Shown here piece by piece: positions 1 through 11,199 of a stretch of 64,000 nt of DNA. This stretch comes from Ophiura sarsii. Taxonomy: Eukaryota; Echinodermata; Ophiuroidea; Amphilepidida; Ophiuridae. The position numbers and the translations under genes were made by a program. Under the pieces are notes generated by a model. It was not told where the DNA came from. It did not search any database and saw only the letters and a program-made list of their open reading frames with translations. Location: assembly GCA_035610835.1 (NCBI GenBank), contig CM069447.1, positions 56,179,048 through 56,243,047 of the forward strand, read 5' to 3'. The number at the start of each line of letters is the position of its first letter. Positions within the stretch are counted from its first letter, which is position 1.

Positions 1-170
1 CCTAGGCTGTTCATGTGCGCCGACACAAAACCTCATAAAAATGGGCTCGTTCACAGTGCCTACAAATTCATATGCCTACATTGCCTTTGTTCATTTTTTA
101 TTTGATTTGTGTTAACATAACATATATGCCGACACAACATTATCATTTGCGCATACGATATTTGTTATAG

Positions 171-362
171 GGTTTTCTTTCTTTCTTCCCCTTTTCCTTT
201 CTTTCTTTCCTCTTTCCTTTCTCTTTCTTTCTTTCTTTTTTCTTTCTTTATTTTTTCTTTCTTTCCTCTTTCCTTTCCCTTTTCCTTTCTCTTTCTTTCT
301 TTCTTTCTTTCCCTTTTCCTTTCTCCCTTTTCTTTCTCCCTTTTCTTCCTCCTTCCTTTGAT
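171..362. repeat. Polypyrimidine (CTTT)n microsatellite
   Basis: Almost 200 bp of CTTT, CCCTTTT and CTTTCC units. The long Lys/Glu/Arg reading frame on the minus strand across it is a by-product of the repeat. Confidence 0.95.
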
Positions 363-451
363 TTGCCCACAGCACCATAATTTTGCCGACAGATTCGATG
401 AATGGGGGATGTGACAACCCCCCTCTGGGGACGCCCTTGGGTAGCACGTGT

Positions 452-558
452 AACAGTATCGCCCGATACTGGAACATTAAAATCGTACCAGCATCGATCG
501 ATACTAGCAACTTTAATGTTCCAGTATTGAGTACCTAAAGAACACCTTTTTCGTACTA
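452..558. repeat. CCAGTATCG..CGATACTGG palindrome array, copy 1
   Basis: Three hairpin units (AGTATCGCCCGATACT, a diverged AGCATCGATCGATACTAG and a broken third) followed by 'gtacctaaagaacacctttttc', the same right end as the copy at 47303-47665. The left side is truncated. Confidence 0.75.
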
Positions 559-562
559 CCTT

Positions 563-1860
563 TCAATTTGAAGCTAACCTTATATCAGCGTCACTATCTG
601 TTGGAACCTGTGTGAACTCTAGTGGTGTGACGTCACTCCAAGTCTTAAATGCAAGCCGTATGTCTTTCAGGACTTGATTTCTAGTAATCTTATTACTAGT
701 TGGAAAATTATTCAACCTGTTTGTTGAATAAAACAATCATTATCTTAAATTAAAAGTAGTACATGTATATTGTCCTGTAGAAGCAAGCAAAATATATTAC
801 TTTAATCACTAAAAATGTAGAAAAGTAGAAAATATCAAATTTACTTGATTAATCCGAGTACGACGATGAACACGGTTGGCTCTAAATGTTGAATCACAAA
901 TAGGATTTGTTCCTCTTTTTTTTCCTGTGCAATTTTTACAGCATTTTCAGCAGGTAGACATCCGATCCGAATAATTAAAACACTTGTTTGGGCTAGCGAT
1001 CAATAAAGCCAACTGAGAAGTGTTTTTAGACTGTAATTCGGTTTTTAATATAGTCTATTTTTGGTGTTTTGAACATATACTTTTATTTGAAGTTCCCTTT
1101 GTAATCATTTGAATTGATTCCGGTTGTAATTGCATTCGTAACAATCTAACAACCAGTGTTTCTATACCAACAACTTTAAACACAATATTAATGTTATGGT
1201 AGCACGTCTCTAAATAGTTCCAAAATAGTTCTAGGCGAAAACTGGCAACTCTTCTTGCGCAATACTTCTTATCCATACGCGTAATTAAAATAGTGATTTC
1301 TCGGTATAGCTAAAATGATTTAGCAGCCGAGATTGGTATCAAATTTAAGCTTAAAAATACCAATTTAATAATATAACAAACACAGACAATATTAACAACC
1401 TATTGTTAAGAATTATCAGTCCTACTTTCACGGCGTAAGACTGAAGTCGTGCGAAAACTCAGCTAGTAAAAGTACGATAGAGGGGGTAAATGCCCAATTG
1501 TGGAAAATGTATCCGTTCTCGTTTGATATTTTACGATTTTAATCGTAAGTTTTTTTAAAAACGCTCGAGTTTAATATCACTTTGAATGATTTTCTATGTG
1601 TACATTTCATTATTTTCTTGCCATAAAATGGTTCAAATCACCTAAGAATCTGAAACAAGGCCAACGTTGACCCGCATGTGTAATGCGTCATATTTCGGGA
1701 AGCATATACATTCATACATAGAAATTCATTCAACATGGTATTAAATTGTACACACAGAAAAAAAAATACGTAAGTTATGTAAAAAAAATACATAACGTTA
1801 GGTGCAATACGAACTCTCGAACAAATAGGTATATTCTACCGAATTTGTAATTATGTAAAA
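563..1860. other. No recognisable feature
   Basis: AT-rich sequence with only short frames and no domain signature. It may be intronic or intergenic. The last 100 bp grade into the 33-bp satellite with shared 'taggta' words. Confidence 0.5.
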
Positions 1861-1948
1861 TATACCTAGCAGTTAGGTAAGTAAAATACATAAATATTAG
1901 GTAAAATAATAACATAATTTTTTATGTAGTTCTTTTACCTCACCAGTT

Positions 1949-2259
1949 AGGTAAGTTAAATACATGATTATTAGGTATAATTTAAAAGTTAAATACATGA
2001 TTATTAGGTATAATTTAAAAATTAAATACATGAATATTAGGTATAATTTAAAAGTTAAATACATGATTATTAGGTATAATTTAAAAGTTAAATACGTGAT
2101 TATTAGGTATAATTTAAAAATTAAATACATGAATATTAGGTATACATGAATATTAGGTATAATTTAAAAGTTAAATACATGATTATTAGGTATAATTTAA
2201 AAGTTAAATACGTGATTATTAGGTATAATTTAAAAATTAAATACATGAATATTAGGTAT
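1949..2259. repeat. 33-bp AT-rich satellite
   Basis: About nine tandem units of 33 bp built on TTAGGTATAATTTAAAA and TTAAATACATGA, differing at a few positions (gattatt/gaatatt, aag/aaa), with a partial duplication near 2145. Because 33 is divisible by 3 and the unit lacks stops, both strands show false repetitive frames. Confidence 0.93.
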
Positions 2260-2264
2260 CGACG

Positions 2265-3600
2265 CCCCTGACCATAGTACATTGATATGCTGAATGGCTG
2301 AATGCAGTGCCGCAATCACGCAATGAGTCCCGGGAGTGCAGTGCAGTATACATGCACGGATAGCGTAACCATAGAAGCTTCCCCAGGTCCGAGCCGTATT
2401 ACATTACATCATACATGCCACATAGGTTACGTTCTTATGTTTTTAGTATATTTATACGCACTGCCCTCAATTGTCGAGAAATGTTAATAATGTTGCTGTT
2501 CATTGCCACATCCGGGTAATTTTGTGTGTAACGCTATGGGAAAACATACAATTTCTTGGTGGCTTTTTTATGAAAAAATGCCGGACATTTCGTCCATAAA
2601 ATGCATAACACTTTGAAGAGTGGGACTAAAGCTACCGGCTAGCTTGCATACTTTGGGGATAGCATACCTTTTAAAAGGTCAGTAAGGTGGGGAACACCGA
2701 TGTCATGCGAAATACGTGAAACTTCGTACTTGCAGATGGCATTTCTCAAAGAGAGTAGTTTTAATCACAGAATAAGTCAAGGTAGCTGATAAAATGTGTT
2801 TCAAGCTTTCCATTGATATCAAATATGTGGTATTTACCAGCCAAATAATGTGTAAAAAAAGCAAAAAAAGGTATACCTTTAGATTTGACCTTTAGTAAGG
2901 GATGTACAGCAATGTACAGTCTCATAGTAATCTTATAGGTACATGTACTTTTCCATGCATTCTTTCTTTACTACATTATAATATGGCATGTACCATAGGA
3001 ATAGTAGCCTACAGAAGGGATGATCCATGATTAAAGCACTAATCACATTGCCGATCTTTAACATGATTGTTATTTAAATTCTAGTATAGAGACCAGTCGC
3101 CTATTGCTTTACATGTTATGCTTAAGTCTGTTGAATTTCGCGGGTTCGTTTTATTTGTCCTCCACAAACTTTGTTCACTCTGTGTATGAACATTGGTACG
3201 TGACGTGACCTTACTAAAGTAACATAGGGCACAATGACATATTGTATATGGTCAATGCCCTGATTGTGCTAAACAAATGTTGTGGATGAATAAATTCAAC
3301 TAACTATGTCCTTGGTGAGTTACGGGTCCTTTTGTCCAACGGGCACAACCCGAAATCGATCGCACAATGGTATTTCCTTTTCGCGTTCGTCACAATATTA
3401 TCCACAGTTCATTGCGGTGGTTATATGTAGAGTAAATCCTTCCCGTATTCACTATTTAACCACTCATATTCAAAATGACATAAACAAAGTGGTATACTTT
3501 CTTTTGTTAAACCCTTTATTATGATAACAAAGTTCATGGTAATGTGTTTATATTTAACATGAATTGAAAAACAAATGTTATACTTTAATTCATAAACAAG
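2265..3600. other. No recognisable feature
   Basis: No coding signature, tandem repeat or element end was recognised. Three or four frames of 60-70 codons are present but lack domain patterns and splice context. Confidence 0.45.
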
Positions 3601-3619
3601 TTCTCCAGGCCCGTAATCA

Positions 3620-3925
3620 GGTGGGGCGGGGCTGGAGGGGGGGGGGGAGGGGGGGGGGGGGGGGGGGGATGTACCTTTTTTTGTACCAATGTACTTTTTG
3701 TTGTACTAATGTTCCTTTTTTTGTGAAAATGCCCCACCTCCACACACCCCCCCCCCCCCCCCTATTTTTCAAAAAAAAACCTTTCAAAGCATTTTTCGGA
3801 CCGTTTTGGACTAAAATATGTCCTAACCCCCCACCTTTTACGAGTTTTTTTTTGTACCAATGTACCTTTTCCAAAAATAGGCCCCCCCCCCCAAAAAAAA
3901 AAAAAAAAAAAATCCTGAGTTCTTC
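3620..3925. repeat. Low-complexity G-run, C-run and A-run block
   Basis: A long G tract (about 3639-3668), a C tract near 3748-3762, another at 3883-3892 and an A tract at 3893-3911, with 'tttgtaccaatgtac' repeated between. Frames across it are low-complexity artefacts. Confidence 0.9.
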
Positions 3926-4188
3926 AAAACATCACTTTTTTTAGTTAGATGACAGTCAGTCGTTAGCGCGATCACTAAGGGGATAGATGAGCTCTTTCTG
4001 TTATGAGGATCCCGTAGATTCTCGTAGTTACATTCTGTTTGTTACATTAGATGCTCGATCATTATTTTTATTTTTATTTCAAATAACATGAGTCCCAAAA
4101 ATGCCCCCAAATAACTCATTTTTGGTCGATTAAATCGATAGTTCACCACTGGCTTATTATCTATTGAACACGACGGTCGTTTCAATGA

Positions 4189-4269
4189 GTAGTCATGGCC
4201 GAGCGGTTAAGGCTATAGACTATAAATCTATTGGATTCTCCCCGCGCCGGTTCGAATCCTGTCTGACGA
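4189..4269 (+). tRNA. tRNA-Ser-like sequence, degenerate (pseudogene or SINE head)
   Basis: GTAGTCATGGCCGAGCGGTT matches the tRNA-Ser 5' half and A box, and CCGGTTCGAATCC the B box. The anticodon stem TAGA/TCTA encloses loop CTATAAA with ATA in anticodon position, not a serine anticodon. The acceptor 3' side (CTGACGA) does not pair fully with GTAGTCA. It is therefore likely a tRNA-derived relic rather than a working tRNA. Confidence 0.65.
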
Positions 4270-5042
4270 AATTTTGTTACAATAAGCGATTTGGTCTGTG
4301 TATTGGAAAATGGCGTATATTTTTACTCCGCAAATTTTCATTCATGGATGTGATCGTCTACCTCCAGAGTATATTACTGCATTATTTCCAAGATGTTTCA
4401 CATGTTAATGTCGGGAACCTTATAACCTTTTTCAAATGTGTTATTTTTTCTTTGGGAGAAATTTGCTATCAAACGCGATGATAATATGTGGTAATTGTGC
4501 CGGTTTATCGAAAGGTAGGAAATACTGTTATTATATGAGAAATATATTGTTATATCCATTATCCTTTTTATTACCTGGAGTTCATGGGTTTTCTAAACCA
4601 CAGTTCAAATTTTAGCCTATTAGACAATACCATGACGAAATGAGAAGGGTTTGAAATAAGCCGCTCCTAAACTAATTATATGCACATCCAATCGGAGTGC
4701 GTGTCTTCAGCAAGAAATCGTGCATATTTCATTTCACAGTGAACGCTTTTTGTGTGTGCTAACGACTGACTGTTTAGCATGTACATAATCTATCAAAATC
4801 AATACCTCCGTCAGCAACTCATTAACATGCGGTTGCTAGCAGTGTTGGCAAGTGGTTATCACTGATTATATAACATTGGGGTCAATACAATATGTTGGAA
4901 ACTCCCATTCACTTTTTAAGGGCGATAGAGGGCAGGGGGCACAATTTATACTTCTAATCTATGTGATGCATGTGCACTTCCTTACAAATAGCCAAATATA
5001 AACAAAAAATCAAGTAATAAGACGTAGAACTCCGGTACTCAC

Positions 5043-5136
5043 CTTTGAATGCTTCAACAAAAGACTGGAGGCCCCAAGCCTTCATTAATTCTATCCACTT
5101 GGGCTTCAGCTCTTCTGCCTCCGCCATGTCCGCCAT
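5043..5136 (-). CDS. First coding exon of an unidentified minus-strand gene (possible SAM-domain start)
   Basis: On the minus strand, AAAATGGCGGACATGG gives a good Kozak start, and 31 codons plus one base follow to a strong donor (TTCAAAG|GTGAGTACC, phase 1). The peptide is acidic then amphipathic: MADMAEAEELKPKW, then LMKAWGLQSFVEAFK. The W-G-L-x-x-x-V-E-A-F pattern resembles the first helix of SAM-type domains, but too little is visible to assign a family. A weaker upstream TTG in frame is not needed. No second exon was found to the left. It may be an independent gene inside or downstream of the MMP transcription unit, or part of a mobile element. Confidence 0.5.
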
Positions 5137-6044
5137 TTTGCTCAAGTGTGATCGATCTTGCGCGCAAAATTACATCGCAAAGTGGTATTTTTGAAAGATT
5201 TGTACATTATAAGAATGTAATTCGACACTTTTACCTTTTTAATATGTAAAAAAATACACAAACTATGTAACATTTCCGCTTTGCGTTTAATTGTGTATTT
5301 TTAATATCTACATGCCAACTGGTAAACTGGTTGGACAACAATTCTACCGAAGTTGTGTAGAAACTCGTCGAAAATATACACAACATCATTATACATATTA
5401 TTTTTTTACATATCGAGGTCGCGATTTTTCTGTGTGTAGCTTTGCTAAAGGTTTTTCGATTAAAATTGTAAAATGTAGAAGGAGAATGGATAGATTTTCC
5501 ACAATCAGGGATCTAAGCCCGTCTGTCGTAATTTAAAGACTTGTTGGTTTTTGTACGTATCGGGTTTCCACCATAATTGTAGGCATAACATTTTACTAAC
5601 ATGAAAAGGTTAAAATCTGTATATCATTATTAAATCATGTTATGAATTATTGTCTTGGGTTTAATTTGATACCAAACTCAATTTCTAAATCAATATAGTT
5701 ATTGAAATCTCATCGTTTAAAGCGATGCACATTTTGCTTATTTTGATAAACCATATAATTTAGAAAAATATAATTTTGTTGGTTATATTTGTAACAGATA
5801 ATATTATCACATTGTATTCTTTGCACTTAAATGGTATAATCAGTGTTTCTATCATATGTATATTATAACAATAAATTGAATTGTTTTGCTTATTTTAGAA
5901 ACCGTATTTTGTATAGAAATTGTAAGCATGACACTTCCCTGCTGTTTGTTCCAATGGAAGCGTGTTTGATCGCGCTTTGAAATTTAGACTACAACCAAAG
6001 AAATCGGTTTTGTCTATAAGATAGTCGTCCAATTGAACGGGTTT

Positions 6045-6487
6045 TTTGGGGCGAAGCCACCCTTATAGCATCAGATTGCAAAAAATTACACATTTAGGTC
6101 TTTCTAGACATAAGTGGGGGCAGCCATGTTTGTAAATTACATACCTATGCAGTTTATTTTAACAGTCCTGCAGTCTGTGATGGAGTCAAAGCTATATTTG
6201 TTTAGTTGATGCATAGACTGTTGATGATTCATTATGTTTATAGACTCCCCGCAGAGAGACATAATAGCTTATCTTGTTTGACTAAATAGGAGAAACCTCC
6301 CAATTGCTGTGGGTTTGTCTAATTAGTGGTTAGACTGCGGTATTTTGATTTGTTTTTTGGTTTGAATTATGGAAAATACATACACCATTTCCCTGGTATT
6401 TTGGTTTGCAACAGATGCTTCAGAAAATGGTTACAAAACATGCTTCTTTCTTTTGGATCGCCCCCATTCCATTTCAATGGAATTTTT
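6045..6487. repeat. Dispersed repeat R1, copy 1
   Basis: Shares 'cttatagcatcagattgca', 'acatttaggtctttcta', 'cagtcctgcagtctgtgatg', 'gacataatagcttatcttg' and 'ggatcgcccccattcc' in the same order with 55036-56026. This copy lacks about 550 bp of the other. Confidence 0.85.
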
Positions 6488-6777
6488 ATTTAAACTGCAA
6501 ATAGTCTTTTAAGAGAAGATTTCCCCTAACAGTGTTACTCCATACATTATGACAGACAATCTTATTAATGCGCTTAAATGTGTTAACCCAGCGTGGACTT
6601 GTGGGGGCGTCATTAATAATGTATTCCATGTCGCACCTTTTAAGCGTATCTCTAATCAACGACAACAATTTGTACCTGATTTGGTCCATGTCGCAGTTTA
6701 GATTCATTAGAGCGTTTAACATAAGTTTTGGCCAACGGTGCATCTCTAGATTAGAGAGTCGTGCAAGATACCATTTG
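6486..6777 (-). pseudogene. Non-LTR reverse transcriptase fragment, downstream half
   Basis: The minus strand continues the LINE C-terminal region: YLARLSNLEMHRWPKLML, then a K/R-rich tail and SPRWVNTFKRINKIV. It is separated from the upstream half by the GAGTAAA element and terminates at the boundary with a dispersed repeat (6045-6487). Confidence 0.62.
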
Positions 6778-6779
6778 TA

Positions 6780-7961
6780 CACTGCAAATATAAGGAGTAA
6801 AAAGTTGCCGTGTAAAAATAGTTGAGTAGAAAGTTGAGTACCTTTTTACCCTCGAAGGAGTAAAACTTATACTTAACGGTTGATTAAAACTGTCATGTAC
6901 TGGATGGGTTAAAAATAAAAGGTGAATTACAAAAAATCGCAGCGGCCGAGTAAAATTTACTCAACTTTTGATCTTTGACATACATTTGGCAGACTCTGAC
7001 CTGCTATATGAGCAAACTTTATGCGTAAAAGGAGTAAAACCTTGCGCAAGTCACGTGAATAAAAGCCCGGCAAAAGCAAGATGGCTGATGATGGAACGGC
7101 AGAAGTTGTTAACGGGGAATGAAAGACCTCATCAAGCTGAATATGAGTGCTTTCAGGATCATGATATGGCATTGGCAGTGGTTAAGAACCAGAAATTGCT
7201 GTCGGACAGCGAGTATAACGCTAGGAATCTGAAAAACCAGATGTAGCGGTGAGCAACGGTGTAATGGACAGTGCGTGATCTATATTTCACTGGCTATCAC
7301 GCAATGTTCGTTGTTCCATAGCAAACCGCGTACAACACAACAGGGCCTTTACCATGTTTACCAGTCGTCACGGTAGAATAGGATATTCGCTGAATGCAAG
7401 GTTACTTTGTTTTGGTTTTGGGTTCGTTTTAATATTTTAGTGTAAGATGTGTTGATGTTGCTGTTATTTTAAATTCAAGAGACAAGCGGCCCTTGATTTT
7501 AAGGTTTTTTCCCATGTTGAGTATGTTTTACTCAATACAGGCTGCTAAATCATAATTAAGTTTTACCACCTGGTTGAGTAAAAACGAACCCTGTACGTGG
7601 GGTAAACTTTACTCAACACTGGTTGAGTAAATGGTTGAGTAAAGATTTTACTCTGTTATTGAGTACAATTTTACTCAATATCCGAGTAAACTTTTACTCG
7701 CCATGTATTGAGTAAGTTTTACCCCGCGGTTGAGTAAAAAAGGGAACAACGCTTCTAGTTGAGTAAAGAAGAGTAAGTTTTACTCAACAAGGGTTGAGTA
7801 AAGATTTTGCTCAGCTGTGGAGTAAAATTTTGCACAATATCGGAGTAAACGTGTTACTCAATCAAGTTGAGTAAACTTTACTCAACTAGAAGCGTTGTTC
7901 CCTTTTTACCATTCCAAAGAGTAAGATTTTACCCTAACTAGAGTAAAATATTTTAAGAGTG
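6780..7961. mobile_element. GAGTAAA-rich TIR element inserted in the LINE
   Basis: CACTGCAAATATA at the left and CACTCTTAAAATATTTTACT (complement) at the right are similar inverted ends, each bordered by TA. Both subterminal regions are packed with GAGTAAA/TTTACTC words and GAGTAAA...TTTACTC palindromes (dense at 6795-6970 and 7520-7940). The core (7050-7330) is different: higher GC, with AAGATGGCTGATGATGG, a short frame that stops after 13 codons. No transposase is seen. It splits the RT reading frame, so it is younger than the LINE. Confidence 0.7.
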
Positions 7962-7963
7962 TA

Positions 7964-8306
7964 GCTGCAGGTTCTCTCCTTTGTTGCTGTCAGCCTTGCT
8001 ACCACAGGTCCGTACTGAGCAAGCAATAATAGAGGGAAGCTCTAAGGATTTCCAAAGAATGTTACCATAGTAAATCCTATTGAAATTATCGTGACTATCA
8101 ACGATCAATTTAATATACGCGATCAACCTATTGCCCTTCTTATTGACATGAGTGTGATCAGACAAATTTCTAGATATGTGGACCTCTAAGTATTTATAGT
8201 GATCGCACTCGGAAATCGATAGATTGCCTAGTTTCCAGAGTTTAATTTTATCCGTACGTTTGCCTACCACCAATTCCTTTTGTAACGAAAAAAATTGATC
8301 AAGCAT
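7964..8306 (-). pseudogene. Non-LTR reverse transcriptase fragment, upstream half
   Basis: The minus strand reads DKIKLWKLGNLSISECDHYK and YLEVHISRNLSDHTHVNKKG, then NRIYYGNILWKSLELPSI. This is the region after the RT catalytic core (F/Y-x-Y-L-G-V-x-I and H-x-x-x-x-x-K) of LINE polymerases. It has no endonuclease or YADD core and stops where an insertion begins at 7961. It is a dead 5'-truncated copy in the MMP intron after exon 3, in the same orientation. Confidence 0.72.
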
Positions 8307-8344
8307 AGAGTACGTTAAAGATTGTTTATCCTAGGCCTACTTAC

Positions 8345-8471
8345 CGCCACGTAAGTGAGTTTTTCGTCCATTTGTTCCGATCACCGTCATTGGCTGCGGT
8401 GGTCGGTTCGACATCGACCCGTCCACATCGCGGGCTATTAGCGGCCAACATAGTTGAACCAGTAATTGTAC
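8345..8471 (-). CDS. MMP exon 3: cysteine switch
   Basis: Acceptor CATATACAG|GT and donor TGGCG|GTAAGTAGG flank 127 nt entered in phase 1. The frame reads TITGSTMLAANSPRCGRVDVEP and later NKWTKNSLTW. PRCG with a following V-D is the latency-maintaining switch (usual PRCGVPD; here R replaces V and the Pro is lost, leaving V-D). The exon leaves in phase 2. The next 3 kb downstream are LINE and repeat DNA. Confidence 0.88.
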
Positions 8472-11024
8472 CTGTATATGGTAAACAACCAAATAACAAT
8501 GTAAATGTGTCGTACGCAATATTGTTTTAACTCACTATACTTCATCACGTGATTCTATCCAGTGACGTCAAAATGTATTCAAACGATCGCACCTCATTAT
8601 CGTGTTTAGTGATCGTAATGTGCAGGCGTTATGCGTCGATCTACTGTATATCCAGAGTTACATGTAGGTAAACAAAACGTAATTGTAAGACACGTTCCAT
8701 GACCGCCTTCTCCGGAAGTGATTAATTTTGAAATAGGCACATTACCTGTTACTTTGATCCCTGCATTTTTCTGGAATTTTTCAATTTGTGTAGGCAGTAT
8801 TTTGTTCAGATCCTCCGCGGTATACATACAACCAGGGTACTGCTCCAGATAGCCAAACTTCATAAATAAAAGCTGAATAAAACAAAAAAAAGGTAGATTT
8901 TCCGTTAGGTGTATGCCTAGCTGCCTGAAAGAATTAAACACTTCAATTCTATCTAGAGTTACAATACCCAAATGTAACACAGGGTGACCCAAAAGTAAAG
9001 GTACGTATATTCAATATGATATAAAGAATCGTTGGGAAATCTTTATAGAAACATGATTTTAAAAGCTGAGACATGGAAAATTTGTTTGATAAATTATGTC
9101 TTGATACAGATATGAAGATTTAGATAAATTTGCTTTTATCCTCATTATCATACGATATTATTAAAAATGTAAATGAATAACATATAGACGCCTAAGATAA
9201 CATGTTCGCTTTATTCCGTTAACAATCTTGACACTTTGGATTTAATTTTTGCGAAAAAGTATTAATCAAACAAACCCGGGGGAGTGGGGTGTGGGAGAGG
9301 GTGGTAAAACAAGGTCAAAACCATTCAGGGATATTGGATATCCTACAAATGTATGCTATTTACGGAATAAACCATATTTGTAAACTGTATTTGCTCAATT
9401 TCGACGTGTCACGTGTAAGATGTTATCTTAAACGTCTAACCTTACCCTACTATGTGTTACCTTAAACACCTTTTGTTTATACTATGGCCACTCATATAAT
9501 TATGTATAATAAGTTTCTACTTGATGTGGAACAACAACTTGTATTCGTTAAACGCATTACCACATCCATGCTAACATTGTTTAGTTATAGCATAGTGGTG
9601 GTAATGTGTTAAACTGATACAAGTTGTTGTTCTACGCCAAGTAGACACTTGCAACATTTTACAGAATTGACGCCTTGTTTTGTAAACAATGACAATCGCA
9701 ATTTGGTGAATACAGTACCGAGAACAATCACTGACAGCCGTGGGAATTTAAGGGAAGTGTCAACCCTAAATATATGAAATTTATCAAGCACTGTAACTTT
9801 TAAACTAATAATGTAATGTACATAAAAGTATACAATTTTTCAAATGAAATGAGTCGGAGAATTCATTTTTGGTATTAAATTCGCCAAAAATAGTGATTTC
9901 TACATTTTTGCCCAAAAATCACTTTTTTGGCGCCAAAAATTTACGGACAACCAACCTAACAAAATCAGTTTTTTATTCAAAATTTCAAAATGTCACCAAA
10001 ATCATCTTTAGTCAATTATCTAGGAAGCACTTCTTTTTTTTTGGCTTAAATTATTTTTAGTTTTGAAAATATTGACCAAAAAGTGCCAAAAAATGTTTAT
10101 TATTGTGGTTATAGTTTGATCAGCTCCAAATTGGCGAAGCCTCCTTACAGAAGGACGCGGGCGCGGATGAAGACAACATTTACACTGTGCATCGTATGCG
10201 TAACGCGTGTGCGCCCAAAGCGTGTGTATTGCTATTATCACACGTGTAACGCTTGGATTACTTTTGCGCACGGAGTGATAGAAACGGAATATTTCTTGCC
10301 AATTTGGAACTGATCAAACTCATAGCTGTGAGGCCCACTTTTGAAGGGCTTCCAAGCATTGTTTGAGACAACAAAGAAAATAACTTGCACTTGTCCAACA
10401 TTCTACTTATTGAACGGAAACATGTTTGGATGATGATTCATCCATGACTGGCCTTAGTATGCTTATGTAGGCCTACTCGGCAATTTTCTTTACATGCTTT
10501 GCACATAGGCCTAGTCCTACAACATGTAGTGCAATGTCATGAATATGGATGTGTAGGCAACATAAGATCATTGCCAAAACTAAAAAGTAAATGCTTCGGA
10601 TTACTGGTCCCCTTTATTTATACGTGAATCTTATGATCGTATAATTATTCACTTTAGCATTTACTTAGAAATGTAGGCATTGCTTTGGCTAACCAGTCCG
10701 AGCTATAATACTTACAAGTAAATTACGCACGTTATATCCATAAATATTTAGGAAACAGGCTAGTTATAATAACATTAAGTGCCAATCGGCCCATTAGTTC
10801 ACGATTTGAACAACGGTGCATCTGTATCTTACCGCCAGATTAATGACGTTATCTACTTGGTCGTCTAAATCCAACTCGCTAACATCCAACAAATCTAACA
10901 CTGTTCCTTCTGACTCGGCCGTAGTCAATGGTGCGGATGATACACAGTTGGTCAAATAAAACGATACACAGCTGGTCAAATAAGACACCAGGAACACTAG
11001 CATTAGATTCACCTGATATTCCAT
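8345..11024 (-). CDS. Matrix metalloproteinase, first three exons (gene overview)
   Basis: Exons on the minus strand: 11024-10833, 8872-8746 and 8471-8345. Junction phases match (0, then 1, then open phase 2), giving 148 codons plus two bases. The product has a signal peptide, an acidic pro-segment, the MMP propeptide helices (MKFGYLEQY...IEKFQKNAGIKVTG) and the cysteine switch NSPRCGRVD, then NKWTKNSLTWR, equivalent to the K-W-x-K-x-x-L-T-Y-R start of the catalytic domain. Known family role: secreted zinc endopeptidases acting on extracellular matrix, kept latent by the switch Cys (here Cys122). The zinc-binding HExxHxxGxxH and hemopexin exons were not found down to position 1. They may lie beyond the left edge, or the gene may be incomplete. 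Confidence 0.85.
8746..8872 (-). CDS. MMP exon 2: propeptide (peptidoglycan-binding-like fold)
   Basis: 127 nt after a strong acceptor (TTTTATTCAG|CT), ending ACAG|GTAATG in phase 1. The product LLFMKFGYLE...TAEDLNKILPTQIEKFQKNAGIKVTG is the conserved MMP propeptide signature (L-x-x-F-G-Y-L ... I-x-x-F-Q-x-x-x-G-x-x-V-T-G). Reading through the donor stays open for 46 codons, but splicing to the next exon restores the family pattern, so the splice is preferred. Confidence 0.88.
9508..9650. repeat. Hairpin in MMP intron 1
   Basis: Arms of about 50 bp around 'tctacttg..gaacaacaactt' and 'aagttgttgttc..caagtaga', with a loop of about 40 bp; about 85% complementary. Confidence 0.75.
10113..10320. 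mobile_element. 208-bp MITE in MMP intron 1
   Basis: Terminal inverted repeat AGTTTGATCAGCTCCAAATT and its complement at 10298-10320 with one mismatch. The interior is CpG-rich compared with its surroundings. No coding content. Confidence 0.75.
10833..11024 (-). CDS. MMP exon 1: signal peptide and start of pro-segment
   Basis: The ATG at 11024 opens 64 codons. The hydrophobic stretch LMLVFLVSYLTSCVSFYL is a signal peptide; it is followed by an acidic segment (LLDVSELDLDDQVDN). The donor reads CTGGCG|GTAAGATAC in phase 0, joining to the phase-0 acceptor of exon 2. A TATA box about 165 bp upstream supports this as the true first coding exon. Confidence 0.82.
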
Positions 11025-11186
11025 TTTCAGCGACTATAGTACAAAGCTATATTTGTTTGAAAATAATATTAATATATCGCAAAACACACTAGCACTCGTA
11101 TATTGGTGTGGAATTTCGTTACTGTTGCACTTCTGAATACACTGCACGTAAGATTTGTAAAAATGTTCACCAATGATCGATGGTAG

Positions 11187-11194
11187 TTTATATA
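11187..11194 (-). promoter_or_regulatory. TATA box of the MMP gene
   Basis: On the minus strand the sequence reads GGAGTATATAAACTACC. It lies 163 bp upstream of the MMP ATG, predicting a start site near 11160 and a 5' UTR of about 135 nt. No initiator was experimentally supported. Confidence 0.6.
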
Positions 11195-11199
11195 CTCCT

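Noticed and set aside
112..510. 132-codon Lys/Glu/Arg-rich minus frame
   Set aside because: Generated by the (CTTT)n microsatellite.
1897..2149. Repetitive frames on both strands (I-I-R-Y-N-L-K type)
   Set aside because: The 33-bp satellite has no stop in some frames; the pattern is mirrored on the other strand.
8606..8745. Read-through extension of MMP exon 2
   Set aside because: Open for 46 codons, but splicing at ACAG|GTAATG to 8471 restores the PRCG switch, a much better family match.
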